Below, one piece after another: positions 36,249-45,524 of a DNA stretch of 64,000 nucleotides. Source of the DNA: Deltaproteobacteria bacterium HGW-Deltaproteobacteria-18 (GTDB lineage Bacteria > Desulfobacterota > Desulfovibrionia > Desulfovibrionales > Desulfomicrobiaceae); NCBI GenBank assembly GCA_002841885.1, contig PHBE01000012.1, forward strand, positions 62,001-126,000, given 5' to 3'. The translations under genes and the position numbers were made by a program. The notes beneath the pieces are model-generated. The model had not been told where the DNA came from and made no database searches. It saw nothing but the letters and a program-made list of their open reading frames with translations. Every line of letters starts with the position of its first letter. The stretch's first letter is position 1.

Positions 36249-36432
36249 AAGGCCACCCGTTACCGGATAGCCTTGTCGTTTGTTTTCCACCTTGAAGAGC
36301 ACGTCAAAGCACCCAACCCACAGCGGGACCAGAAAAGAAAAAAGGGATTTCAGCGTTTGAACTGAAATCCCTTGTTCTCTAATGGCGGGGCCGATGGGAC
36401 TCGAACCCACGGCCTCCGGCGTGACAGGCCGG
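36249..36432. repeat. attL: tRNA-Asp 3' end copy with its original terminator
   Basis: 36383-36432 repeats exactly the 50 bp at 59969-60018, i.e. the 3' two thirds of tRNA-Asp through the anticodon stem. To the left is the hairpin AAGGGATTTCAG...CTGAAATCCCTT (36342-36373), which on the minus strand is a terminator with a T-run, and a palindrome at 36249-36274. This is the far end of the island; it most likely carries the tRNA terminator that stood next to tRNA-Asp before integration. Confidence 0.85.
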
Positions 36433-36619
36433 ATTTAACACTCAATCAAGGCGTCTAACCATCTGCTTTTATGGAAATATCGAGTGCAATAATGTTCATA
36501 GAGTTCACATTTTTCATCCTTTGGGACACGTGGGAGACACTTCGGTCCGGGTGCGCGTGTACCGACATGACGGATGTTCAATAAATCCGAAATTATCCTG
36601 CTCCTTAATGCGTTACAAC

Positions 36620-36671
36620 CTTTTGAATGGCATTCAAGAGGTCGTCAGTTCGATCCTGATCAGCTCCACCA
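36620..36671 (+). pseudogene. 3' fragment of tRNA-Ala(GGC)
   Basis: The sequence TTTTGAATGGCATTCAAGAG then GTCGTCAGTTCGATCCTGAT and CAGCTCCACCA folds as the anticodon arm (loop with GGC), variable region, T arm and acceptor 3' strand with encoded CCA. The 5' half is absent; upstream bases do not resemble a tRNA. This is what an attachment-site remnant left by another tRNA-targeting element looks like. Confidence 0.7.
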
Positions 36672-37390
36672 CTTATAACCGCTTCAAATGATTCTTGAAT
36701 GCCGCTTGAAAGCCGTCTATTAGGGCAGTTTTTTTGTTTTCCTGAGCCAAACAAAAAAGTTGGCACCCCCTGTTGCAGCCAGCCTGCGAGCTATTCCTCC
36801 CCACCAGAAGAAGCAAAAGAAACAGATCCACTTGAGAATGATCAAGGGGTGTTTTCTGCTGCCCTACTTTCGAATTTGGTTCAGAAATTTCTGAAAACTG
36901 GACGGGGAGTAATGACAGATGTGACCCAAAGCTGCTTGTGATTTGGAGATTGATGATTCTCTGATGGCCTGGATGATTTTCGGAGCTGGTTATTCCTAAG
37001 GGACCTGAGAATTATTCAAAATTGCTGGAACGGCTATTTGGCCGTTCTCTCAATGACATCCCGATCCATTTTGACCAGTTCAAGGCAAGGGAGCTCGAAA
37101 GACGATAGGGGTGAGACGGAGATCAGCTCAGAATTTCCAGGGCTCTGTGAATTCTGAACGCTTGTCAGACATGTTCAAATAATTTTAAAGATTAAATTGT
37201 TGCGTCATACGGTTCTGAAGAGTTATTATTCCACACTCTAAATTAATAATACAACCAACACTCCAACCAGCAAGACTCAACAGGCAATCCGAGCTTACCA
37301 TTTCCTTGCTTGAGTCACATACATCTAAGTATCAGCAACTTGGCGGCGAAATCTGCAACTATTGACTACAATTCTAATCACAGGATTAAT
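36672..37390. other. Gene-poor stretch at the left edge of the island
   Basis: About 700 bases, turning AT-rich after 37150. An 80-codon frame at 36699-36941 has no ribosome site or recognisable domain, so I do not call it. The end holds the promoter region of the lipoprotein gene. Confidence 0.4.
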
Positions 37391-38110
37391 ATGATGAGAG
37401 TATTTTTAGCTATAGTGACTTGCATAATTTCATTGAGTTGCTCAAAATTACAAACTAATAATACAACAATCGACAGTGAACTAACTAAAAGGAAAGGTTC
37501 AGAAACAAATATTCATGCAAAAGTTTCAGATCCTGCCGCAATAGAAAGTGCTAATAAAATAATTAAAGAGTTCGAAGAAAAATCTTTGCGGCAATTGTAC
37601 CTAATGATGACGATAACATCAAATGAGGCATTAAAATCGAACCAGCACACGAACTTTCATGTTAGTGACAGTCTATACAAACTAATTGAGTCTCTTCAAG
37701 AATCTAAAATTTCAATAAACGACATTAGTAAATCTTCATTTTTTTTCGATGATCCTGTCGGGCAAGATTTGCCAGGGCGTGCAGGCGATAAATATTTTGA
37801 GTGTGTTGAAGTATCACCTTTATATGAAGATGAATCGCACATTAAAATTGCCGCCTACAAGGCACTTTACGTAAATCTTGATTTTAATATTCCAGTTGAA
37901 GTGACTTGGTTTGGAATTCAACCACTCATTGGTCAAAAGCTGAACTCTGATTTTCTAATTTGTACGGGTGCAAAGACTTATATGACTATTGAGAACCAAG
38001 AGCGGACAAAAATTAATTTCATTTGGCCCATATGGGCTATCAAAAATGGATATTATCCAGACGAACTTGCTCAAGAATATCGCAATCGTCTTAATAATAA
38101 ACAGGAGTAA
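37391..38110 (+). CDS. Hypothetical lipoprotein
   Basis: A 239-aa protein, strongly AT-rich. From ATG 37391 (AGGA 5 nt upstream) the N-terminus is MMRVFLAIVTCIISLSCSK, a signal peptide with lipobox SLSC. The mature part is mostly polar with a C-terminal INFIWPIWAIKNGYYPDE. I do not recognise a family. It is followed by another unknown AT-rich gene in the same direction; the pair looks recently acquired. Confidence 0.6.
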   Translation: MMRVFLAIVTCIISLSCSKLQTNNTTIDSELTKRKGSETNIHAKVSDPAAIESANKIIKEFEEKSLRQLYLMMTITSNEALKSNQHTNFHVSDSLYKLIESLQESKISINDISKSSFFFDDPVGQDLPGRAGDKYFECVEVSPLYEDESHIKIAAYKALYVNLDFNIPVEVTWFGIQPLIGQKLNSDFLICTGAKTYMTIENQERTKINFIWPIWAIKNGYYPDELAQEYRNRLNNKQE

Positions 38111-38218
38111 AAACTACTCAAGAAGTGTTTAAAATGGATTATAAATTATGATCTTTGTTAATGTTTAATTTTATATCAATATTGCAAACAGTGTTATCCG
38201 TGAATACTTGATACAAAT

Positions 38219-39109
38219 ATGATTTTTAGCGAAATAAATGCTATTGCGTCACTCATTGAAAAAGTATTTAAAATATTTAAAAAATCAAAAAATAAAAATA
38301 TTTTAAATAACGATACAATTTCGTTACGCTTTATCAATTTATTTGAATCTCATGGCATTCACAGGAACCAAATTCCTAGAGCATTTGGTCACGGTATTAC
38401 AATATCTTCTGTTCAGTCTGATAAAGATCTTTTAATTGAGCTTACTGAACAAGCTCTTGTTGATGCTTGTATTCTTTTTAATATAAACAGAGAGTGGCTT
38501 GACGGGACTGATAACCAAATTTATCCCACATATGACTTCTATAAAAATCCAAAAGAATTTCAAATATTTGTCGACACTTTACTTTCTAAATCTCAATACA
38601 AAATTGACGGCGTATTACTTGTACCGTGTGAAAAAAAATCCGGACAGGAGTCGTTGCTTCTTCTTCAAGAAATAGTTGGATATATAGAAGAAAATCCTTA
38701 CTATAGATACTATTTGATTAACAATTGGTTTTATTCTTACTGGAAATCTAGAGCGTATTTGACATCTTGCATAGCTACTTGTTGTGCAAAAAAAATTCTT
38801 GTGAAAGGATTATATTTACCTTCTTCTACTATAAAAATAATTTCTAGTGGCAATACTCTCATGCCTATGGGAAAATGTGGGATTTATCATTTTTGCGGAA
38901 AAAAATGGCATCCAGAAGACATGATATTATTACCTGATGAATTTTTAAAAGGAATTAATCCAGAAATTAACAAATTTGGATTGAAGGCTGGGTTAAAACT
39001 GTGGCTTGAGTTAGAGTCAAATGGCCATATGACATCTGGTTTAGAAGATAAAAACACAAAAATTAAATTTAAGACTAAATTAGAAAAAATGACAGGACGA
39101 GGCACTTGA
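38219..39109 (+). CDS. Hypothetical protein with possible HTH region
   Basis: A 296-aa soluble protein, about 70% AT. Residues 36-100 (SLRFINLFESHGIHRNQIPR ... FNINREWLDGTDNQIY) resemble the CI-like repressor-type pattern in which an HTH is followed by F-x-I-x-R-x-W-L-D-G; the remainder (KIDGVLLVPCEKKS, WKSRAYLTSCIATCC) matches nothing I know. It may be a regulator or a partner of the preceding lipoprotein. It is convergent with the defence module. Confidence 0.55.
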   Translation: MIFSEINAIASLIEKVFKIFKKSKNKNILNNDTISLRFINLFESHGIHRNQIPRAFGHGITISSVQSDKDLLIELTEQALVDACILFNINREWLDGTDNQIYPTYDFYKNPKEFQIFVDTLLSKSQYKIDGVLLVPCEKKSGQESLLLLQEIVGYIEENPYYRYYLINNWFYSYWKSRAYLTSCIATCCAKKILVKGLYLPSSTIKIISSGNTLMPMGKCGIYHFCGKKWHPEDMILLPDEFLKGINPEINKFGLKAGLKLWLELESNGHMTSGLEDKNTKIKFKTKLEKMTGRGT

Positions 39110-39196
39110 TTTTGGTGCCCGATTGTTGGTGTCTAGCGATACCTTCCGCTATATCATTCAAACTTCCGGCCATGATCTCTCCCGCCTTAAGCTATG

Positions 39197-40165
39197 CTAG
39201 ACAGAACCAACTACCGTGAATTCTGTCTCGATATGATATGAAGCTGATGCTCCGGACATATGCGGCTGGAAGTCTTCTTCCAGCCTACAGCATTCCTCAT
39301 AATCAAGCATGTTGATCCGAACATGATTGCCATCATTCCTGTCTCGTCTTTGATCCAACCCCTGACCGCAATCGACACCAGCGATGTCCGTTAGAATGTG
39401 TCTATCATGGGCGTCCACTCCATGCTGTTTTTCAAAATAAACCGTGAAATTAACTTTAAAATTTAAAGGAACAAGTCTTGGAATCTGCTCCTCACACAAT
39501 CCCCTAAATTCTCTGCAAAGCTCAAGTCTTATCTCAGATCCAGGAGCTTTACCCCTGCGTTTGTCTCCCTTCAAAGCTGTGCAGACCTGAATTTCCATAA
39601 TTGGATGTACGCAATCTGGTGAAGTCAACACAGAGATTATCTCAGTAAGCACATTGCAGAATCGGTCTTCCATGAAAAAATAAGGCTCAATAAGGACGAC
39701 TCTTTTCGACCTCTTCAGCATGGGAGCCACAGCGGCTACAATATCCTTTGCGTTTCTGGTTGCCCTGCAACTCCGTGTACAATTCCATAGGTGATGGTCG
39801 CCGGTAACGATGTCGTCGAAAGGTATGACCCTTCCATGTTTTCGAGGATTGGCGTCTGCCAGAATACCATGAAATGGAAGCCGCGCATCCTCAACCTCTG
39901 CCTCGATCAGCCAATCGCCACCATTGAAGACCGAATGCTCTCGTATGACCGAATGAGGTAGCAGCCATTTATCTAAGAGGACTTCAAGTCGCATTCGGTC
40001 CATCTCAGACGCGCCTCCGAGCATCCGCATAACCTTCTGACGCCATTTACGCGGATATTGGGAAAGAACCCGACCCGTGTCGTTAAACGCATCTCTCAGA
40101 AAACCGTACTGTCGGGAGTACTCCGCGACAAGGACGCTTGGATCAAGAGCGTACTCTTGGATCAT
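39197..40165 (-). CDS. Putative PLD-like (HDR motif) effector, partner of the DUF3696 ATPase
   Basis: A 322-aa protein with no close family I can name. The region VVLIEPYFFMEDRFCNVL (about 157-173) and AHDRHILTDIAGVDCGQGLD (252-271) follow the H-D-R...G-x-G-L-D layout of phospholipase-D-like domains such as MIT-C-type domains; this is inference. The start overlaps the ATPase stop by 4 bp (ATGA), showing they are made together. As the last gene of the three-gene module it is the likely effector, cutting nucleic acid or lipid under ATPase control. Confidence 0.6.
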   Translation of the reverse strand: MIQEYALDPSVLVAEYSRQYGFLRDAFNDTGRVLSQYPRKWRQKVMRMLGGASEMDRMRLEVLLDKWLLPHSVIREHSVFNGGDWLIEAEVEDARLPFHGILADANPRKHGRVIPFDDIVTGDHHLWNCTRSCRATRNAKDIVAAVAPMLKRSKRVVLIEPYFFMEDRFCNVLTEIISVLTSPDCVHPIMEIQVCTALKGDKRRGKAPGSEIRLELCREFRGLCEEQIPRLVPLNFKVNFTVYFEKQHGVDAHDRHILTDIAGVDCGQGLDQRRDRNDGNHVRINMLDYEECCRLEEDFQPHMSGASASYHIETEFTVVGSV

Positions 40166-41841
40166 GAGAACAGCTCCTCTGATCTTTCAGCGAAGAAACC
40201 TCCTGGCCAGCGGGTCAAAAAGTCTCCGTCCTTATCAATGAGAATTTCCTTGAAAATTGTGCCATCCTCAGTTGCGCGGATGTGATAAATCGCCACCTGT
40301 TCCGGGTCTAATTTTGGGGCGTGTGGGGGTAGTTCATTACTAGACGTCTGACGAATTCGCCGCATGATCCTGAGCATTAGATGCTCACTATGAGTCTCAA
40401 TGATGAAGCAGTTCCCCTTGGTCGTGCTTTCATGGATGAACAGATCCCCAAGTCCGACCTGAAGCTTTGGATGAATATGCAGTTCGGGCTGCTCGATAGA
40501 CAATATGGAATTACGCGTTACCAGCGAAGCAACGACCACTGGCAGCACTTGGGAAATGCCGACACCTATGTCCTGAGGCATAACTTTTATGTTCTTTGCC
40601 TCTTCGACCAAATACAAACGTTTTTCTGGCCTTTGGGCCAAAATGTCATTCAGTTCTTGTTGATAATCATCAAGGCTTCTCCCAGAACGAAGGGCTGCCA
40701 TGAGACGCCCGTTTTCATTAATCCGACGGAAGATTTCCATCTCAAGACGGTAGCCGCTATCAAGCCTTTCATCACTTGCCAGCCATTTATTCGCATCTTT
40801 AATCAATGCCTCGCCTTGGTTGCAAAGAGCATCCCAGGCTGCGAGACCATTTGACCAGCGGGACGGGTCAGGAGATTTTACCTCGACGTAGTTCCGTTCT
40901 GGCACTTCCCTGATCGGCCCAAGATAGCACATTTTTTCGAGATCATTGCGCACCATTTCACCGGGGCCGGTAATAAGCGACGTCAGGCAACTGGAAATGA
41001 TGTGGGTGGCCTCTATGACGGCAGAGTAGTCCTCTAGCGGGATGTCGGATTCGAAAGATTTTGAAACAGGAAGGATACGTTCCCACTGTGGAAGAGGTGA
41101 CGTCATGCCACGCAAAATTTTTCTATGTGAAAAATAATCTACAATTTCATTGTCGAGATCATCGGGTGTTCCTGCCCACCAGTTAATTAATTTATTGAGG
41201 GCTCCTGCATCGACGCCATCATAGTCTCCACCGTCCAAGGCAGCTTCAATCTCCCGCTTAAAAGCTGCGCTACCATCATTATTATCCCAGTAGACCGAAT
41301 TGAATGGATTGAGGGAAAGGTAAACCAGTTCTTTTCCAGGAAGGAAATTCAGGGTCGCCAGAGACTCCTCGTTCACCATAACACTATATTCCGTAACAGC
41401 CGGTTTCCCCGCCATGGGGTTAAGGCTGTCGTCTTCGATAACTTGAACTGCGATGCCAACAGAGGCCGAGTTAACTCGACCGACAGCTTCTTTCAGTTCA
41501 ATTTGCTCTTGATCCCAGAGCTTGGAATCATCTGTATCGTAATAATCCGGGAGAGGGTCAGCAGAAAGATCGAGATCAAAAGTGATCTTAATTGGGAGGC
41601 TTTGATCATGTTTGTAGACAAGATTACTGAACCCGCCCAGATCCATGCTACCACCGAGCAGGGTTTTGTCAGGATCTGTATTCTGCCGTAAAAAAATTTC
41701 ACGGGCATAGTGCAGCGCTTGGACAACTGTACTTTTGCCAGCACTGTTCGCGCCGAAGAGCATGGTCAGGGGCTTCAGCTTGATGCGGCACGGCCCCTTG
41801 ATGCCTTTGAAATTTTCCAGCGTGATGGCGGTAATAACCAT
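40162..41841 (-). CDS. DUF3696 AAA/ABC-type ATPase (OLD/RecF-like), defence-associated
   Basis: A 559-aa SMC/RecF-like ATPase. Walker A is GANSAGKST (residues 30-38) after LENFKGIKGPCRIKLKPLTM; Walker B is LSIEQPELHIHPKLQ, followed by FIIETHSEHLMLRIMRRIRQ. The C-terminus DKDGDFLTRWPGGFFAERSE is the DUF3696 signature. ATG 41841 has AGGAGAG 5-6 nt upstream; a longer frame has no ribosome site. It is 16 bp after the 229-aa gene and overlaps the next gene by 4 bp. ATPases of this type power several antiphage systems (Septu-like, OLD-like); the present combination is not one I recognise. Confidence 0.85.
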   Translation of the reverse strand: MVITAITLENFKGIKGPCRIKLKPLTMLFGANSAGKSTVVQALHYAREIFLRQNTDPDKTLLGGSMDLGGFSNLVYKHDQSLPIKITFDLDLSADPLPDYYDTDDSKLWDQEQIELKEAVGRVNSASVGIAVQVIEDDSLNPMAGKPAVTEYSVMVNEESLATLNFLPGKELVYLSLNPFNSVYWDNNDGSAAFKREIEAALDGGDYDGVDAGALNKLINWWAGTPDDLDNEIVDYFSHRKILRGMTSPLPQWERILPVSKSFESDIPLEDYSAVIEATHIISSCLTSLITGPGEMVRNDLEKMCYLGPIREVPERNYVEVKSPDPSRWSNGLAAWDALCNQGEALIKDANKWLASDERLDSGYRLEMEIFRRINENGRLMAALRSGRSLDDYQQELNDILAQRPEKRLYLVEEAKNIKVMPQDIGVGISQVLPVVVASLVTRNSILSIEQPELHIHPKLQVGLGDLFIHESTTKGNCFIIETHSEHLMLRIMRRIRQTSSNELPPHAPKLDPEQVAIYHIRATEDGTIFKEILIDKDGDFLTRWPGGFFAERSEELFS

Positions 41842-41857
41842 GAGTCTCTCCTGAATA

Positions 41858-42547
41858 CTAAGCAGCAAGCCACAATGTGGCGATCTCTGTACATGCAGCC
41901 TGTACGTGCTGCATGTTGCGTTTATAGGCTTTGGGAGCATGTACGACCTTTCCCGCGAACACATCCACAACAAAGCAGTTGTGCGGCTTCACGGAGGCCT
42001 CTGACGACAATATTTCGGCCAGGTATCGATAGAGCACTGTGCCAACAATGGGCATGGCTTCATCGGAAAGCGGGTGCGTTTTACCGAGGTAGAGTTTGAT
42101 GCCGCCCACGATAGCCCCAGATTCGGAATCGGTGAGCAACACTTCTGGCCGGACACTTACATCCATACCCGCCAAGCTCATCTTGGGAACCGAATTCTCA
42201 CCTTCAACCGGAGTATAGCCGTTGGTAGGAACCTGTTCCGCGATATTGAGAAAAGAAATGAGCGCTTGAGTACAGAGGTCTGCGGTTTGTCCTTCCCAAC
42301 TTTCCTGATTCGCCATGGCGGAAAGAGATGCTATTGCTCGTTGTAACTGGTCCGTGTTGGGTCTGTGTATGGTGAAATATGCCTTGATGGCCTGTTCGGC
42401 CTTGGCATATCGCGCCACAATGAAATCCTTGGGTTCACGTTGTTCCTTAATGATGGTACTCCGACGCCCCGGCAAGGGGGCGGAAAGATACTCCCCGAGT
42501 TTGTTCAAAGACATGCGAGGATTCGTACGTTCACGCTGCGTATACAT
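41858..42547 (-). CDS. Unknown 229-aa protein, first gene of the ATPase module
   Basis: The start MYTQRERTNPRMSL at 42547 has AGGGAG 8 nt upstream. The C-terminal half contains MDVSVRPEVLLTD...VGGIKLYLGK, which looks like the core of a PD-(D/E)xK nuclease (acidic residue, then x-K), but this is weak inference. A perfect hairpin CTGGCGAC-CGGA-GTCGCCAG (42564-42583) lies just before the ribosome site and might modulate translation. Gene spacing to the ATPase is 16 bp. It could be a sensor, nuclease or adaptor for the ATPase. Confidence 0.55.
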   Translation of the reverse strand: MYTQRERTNPRMSLNKLGEYLSAPLPGRRSTIIKEQREPKDFIVARYAKAEQAIKAYFTIHRPNTDQLQRAIASLSAMANQESWEGQTADLCTQALISFLNIAEQVPTNGYTPVEGENSVPKMSLAGMDVSVRPEVLLTDSESGAIVGGIKLYLGKTHPLSDEAMPIVGTVLYRYLAEILSSEASVKPHNCFVVDVFAGKVVHAPKAYKRNMQHVQAACTEIATLWLAA

Positions 42548-42608
42548 ATCGAGAAACTCCCTGCTGGCGACCGGAGTCGCCAGCATGCAAATTGTTCTAC
42601 TCTGTGGA

Positions 42609-42791
42609 TTAATCGCGACGATCGTCCACTTCTTTGGCAACGCCTTTAAACGGCTTGCCGTCTTCTTTAACGTCCATGAACCTGCCGGTCTCCGTATCTC
42701 GTTTTACCCATTGACCAGTATTAGGATTTTGCACCTGCGTGCGATCATTGACGCTACCCTGTCGGTATCCTTTGCCTGTGTTTTTGGCCAT
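42609..42791 (-). CDS. Small conserved protein (60 aa), often near restriction genes
   Basis: MAKNTGKGYRQGSVNDRTQV, then QNPNTGQWVKRDTETGRFMD, is a small basic protein of a type I recall from many genomes beside accessory or restriction genes; its function is unknown. It sits 50 bp after hsdS in the same direction. GGAGG-like bases (TTGGAGGCC) precede the ATG. Confidence 0.6.
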   Translation of the reverse strand: MAKNTGKGYRQGSVNDRTQVQNPNTGQWVKRDTETGRFMDVKEDGKPFKGVAKEVDDRRD

Positions 42792-42841
42792 TTGTGGCCT
42801 CCAAGAGAGTTAAAGAGTTACAGTCATAAGACAAAGCTTTG

Positions 42842-44011
42842 CTATAAATCCCCCCGGAACGCGCGTTGTTGGAGGGAGGAGAAAATATTATTTGAGACAT
42901 CTGCAAGCTGTTCAAGTTTCTTCCATGTTACTTTTGCTCTGAGAACCGTATCCGAAAATTGTTGCTGCAATTTCATATCAGGAACGAGCATCTTGAAATT
43001 CGACAGTTGTGTTTTGTTGATCGTGGCAATGCCAGTGGTTTGCTTCGCTGCGCATAGAAAATATCTTTTTCCTCGAATACTTCCGATCAAAAAACTGGCG
43101 TATTCAGGAAGGACAAACGATGTGTCAAAACGGACTTTGAAAATATGATTTTGGTGTATGCAAGGAGAAATGGATCCATCCCAAACAGCACCCCTGCCCA
43201 ATTTGTCGGGATCCCCTCCTTCAGTAAGAAGAAGATCACCTTTTTTTATTGAAAACCTTGCTACATCAGTTGGGGAGACGGAAATGGATTTCATGTCAGA
43301 AGTATCAATCCAACCATCTTGGACATTCGCAACACGCATGTACGGCACTTCAACAAGCTTTAGTTCCTTGTACTTTTTGCCCTTCGTCACACCAGAACCG
43401 ATAGATGCAACATTTTTAAGAAGCACTTCATCCCACCCCATAGAATTCGTCACCGGATCACCGAACATTTTTAGAAAAACAGAGCGCAAGAAGGTGTCGG
43501 CCAGTGCAATGGCATCCTGACGCTTGCGGCGAATGGTGTCGACCTGGTCCAGAATGGCGGCAATGCGTTTTTGTTCGGGCAGGGGTGGAAGAGGGATTTT
43601 TATTTCAGCAACACTCTGAGGTCTTGCTCGAAGTAATGACCCACCAATCCCAGCAACCGTTTGCATAAAAGAATGATGAAAAACATCAGAAAGCAGAACA
43701 TGTCTGAGGTATTGAGGAAAAAAATCTTTTCCTCTAAATATAATCCACTCACTAGATGCGATTTGTCTGGTCGAGTTAGCTGGCCCGACAATCCACACTC
43801 TTCTGATATGGGGCACTATTCGAGATAAAAGTACATCATTTTCTTGGACAACCTTCTTCGACGAACCAATTTCACTACCGAAAAGGATCTCCGGAGAATA
43901 CTGATCATAGGCTGGAATGCTAAACAATTCAAAAGCTTCATCTGAGAATTTCTTTGGATCTACAGATCCTCCCCGCGAAACCATGTAGTCACCCAATGAA
44001 ACGTTATTCAT
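42842..44011 (-). CDS. hsdS: Type I restriction specificity subunit HsdS
   Basis: A 389-aa specificity subunit with two target-recognition halves, each followed by a conserved helix. The first ends IPLPPLPEQKRIAAILDQVD (about 137-156), the typical Methylase_S linker; the second ends at LADVSNNIFSSLQQRAFRGD. Each half reads one part of a bipartite DNA site. It overlaps hsdM by 8 bp. Sequence specificity cannot be predicted. Confidence 0.92.
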   Translation of the reverse strand: MNNVSLGDYMVSRGGSVDPKKFSDEAFELFSIPAYDQYSPEILFGSEIGSSKKVVQENDVLLSRIVPHIRRVWIVGPANSTRQIASSEWIIFRGKDFFPQYLRHVLLSDVFHHSFMQTVAGIGGSLLRARPQSVAEIKIPLPPLPEQKRIAAILDQVDTIRRKRQDAIALADTFLRSVFLKMFGDPVTNSMGWDEVLLKNVASIGSGVTKGKKYKELKLVEVPYMRVANVQDGWIDTSDMKSISVSPTDVARFSIKKGDLLLTEGGDPDKLGRGAVWDGSISPCIHQNHIFKVRFDTSFVLPEYASFLIGSIRGKRYFLCAAKQTTGIATINKTQLSNFKMLVPDMKLQQQFSDTVLRAKVTWKKLEQLADVSNNIFSSLQQRAFRGDL

Positions 44012-45500
44012 TGATCATCCCTTTCAGTACTTTCAAATCGCTCAGAATATCTGTCTCAAGCGCTTCCATCTTTTCAATGATAACTTTAGGCTCGTCGTAC
44101 CCCTGCTCTTCATACTTATCTTCCTTGTAACGAGTAATGGAGAGGTCGTACTTGCTGTTCACGATATCATTTTTGGGAATGAAGAACGCCTTGCTGCTTC
44201 TATCTGTATCCTTTATAGAATCACGATTTTCCCAACGTTCCAGAAGTTGTGGCAAGTCGTTAGCCGTGATCTTGGTGCGTTTGTCATCCAGAGAATAACC
44301 GTCGTTTTGCACGTCGTAGAAGAAGACGTCCCGCGTATCGCCGCCCTTGGAGAAAATAAGAATTCCGGTGGAAACTCCCGCGTAGGGCTTGAACACACCA
44401 GCAGGCAAGGAGATGACGGCTTCCAACTGATTTTCTTCTACCAGAGCCATACGCAGTGCCAAATGTGCCTGTGAGGAACCAAAAAGTACGCCATCCGGCA
44501 CGATGACCGCGGCTCTGCCGCCCATCTTCAACATTCGCAGAATAAGCAGAACAAAAAGCAACTCAGTCTTCTTGGTCTTAACCTTTTTCACTAGGGAAGG
44601 GTGTACCCGGTCGAAGTCAATAGCACCTTTGAAAGGCGGGTTGGCCAGGATGACGTTAAAGGCGTTTACCGACTTCTCCGGGAAATTGTCAGAGAAGCTG
44701 CTGGCCAGGGTATCCTGGTAGTGAATGTGGGGCACTTTCACCCCATGAAGGATCATATTCATTGCCGAGACACGCAGCATGGTGGCGTCAAAATCAAAAC
44801 CGGTAAGGAAACCGTTGTTGATGTGGTCCTTTTGTTCAGTTCTGAGCTTGTCCAGACTGTAAATTTTTCCCGTTTCCTCTGACTCAAAAATTCCTTCATC
44901 GGAAGTGTACGTTTCCATCATATGATGAAGAGTTTCGACCAGAAAGCCGGCTGTGCCGCATGCCGGATCGCATACCTTCTCATCGGGCTTGGGGTCGATC
45001 AGTTTGACGATGGTATGAATGATATGTCGCGGTGTTCGGAACTGTCCGGCGATACCCGCCTGATTCAATTTGCTGAGAAGATGTTCGTATAGATTGCCTT
45101 TCGTGTCACCACCACCAACCAAGGGCATCTTGTTTACCGCATTGACGGCGAGTTCGACCAGTTCTGGTTTCTGGATCATAAGCTGAGCGCCTTTCATAAA
45201 GGAGCCATATCCATCAACCTGTTCAAAATGTTTGAAAATCTCATCGCGTAGTAAAGGGAGAAGTTGAGCGCCGGTTTTGTCATTGAAGTCGCTCCAACGC
45301 AGATGCTGCTGGTCCTTCTTGAAAATTCGCTCCTCTTCCTTCAACGCTTTCCCCGTGCGTTTGGCGATCACCTCATGCCTAGTCTCCGTGATGTCCAGAA
45401 GTCGGGCAAAGATCAGATACGAGATCTGTTCAATGACCGTGATAGGGTTGGTGATGCCGCCGGAATGAAAATCCAGCCAGAGATTGTCCAATTTGCTCAT
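44004..45500 (-). CDS. hsdM: Type I restriction modification methylase HsdM
   Basis: A 498-aa N6-adenine methyltransferase. The SAM motif is DPACGTAGFLV (about residue 178) and the catalytic motif is NPPF in LANPPFKGAID (about 287). The N-terminal helical domain (TNPITVIEQISYLIFARLLD) is typical. It forms the M2S modification complex with HsdS. A start at ATG 45500 (GAGAAAG upstream) is preferred; ATG 45524, directly after the hsdR stop, is possible. Confidence 0.92.
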   Translation of the reverse strand: MSKLDNLWLDFHSGGITNPITVIEQISYLIFARLLDITETRHEVIAKRTGKALKEEERIFKKDQQHLRWSDFNDKTGAQLLPLLRDEIFKHFEQVDGYGSFMKGAQLMIQKPELVELAVNAVNKMPLVGGGDTKGNLYEHLLSKLNQAGIAGQFRTPRHIIHTIVKLIDPKPDEKVCDPACGTAGFLVETLHHMMETYTSDEGIFESEETGKIYSLDKLRTEQKDHINNGFLTGFDFDATMLRVSAMNMILHGVKVPHIHYQDTLASSFSDNFPEKSVNAFNVILANPPFKGAIDFDRVHPSLVKKVKTKKTELLFVLLILRMLKMGGRAAVIVPDGVLFGSSQAHLALRMALVEENQLEAVISLPAGVFKPYAGVSTGILIFSKGGDTRDVFFYDVQNDGYSLDDKRTKITANDLPQLLERWENRDSIKDTDRSSKAFFIPKNDIVNSKYDLSITRYKEDKYEEQGYDEPKVIIEKMEALETDILSDLKVLKGMINE

Positions 45501-45524
45501 AATATCTTTCTCAGGAGAGGTCAT

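Noticed and set aside
36699-36941. An 80-codon frame at the left edge of the island
   Set aside because: No ribosome site or recognisable sequence; low-complexity Pro/Ser content.
40381-40854. A 157-codon plus-strand frame inside the DUF3696 ATPase gene
   Set aside because: Antisense of the ATPase, which has clear Walker motifs.
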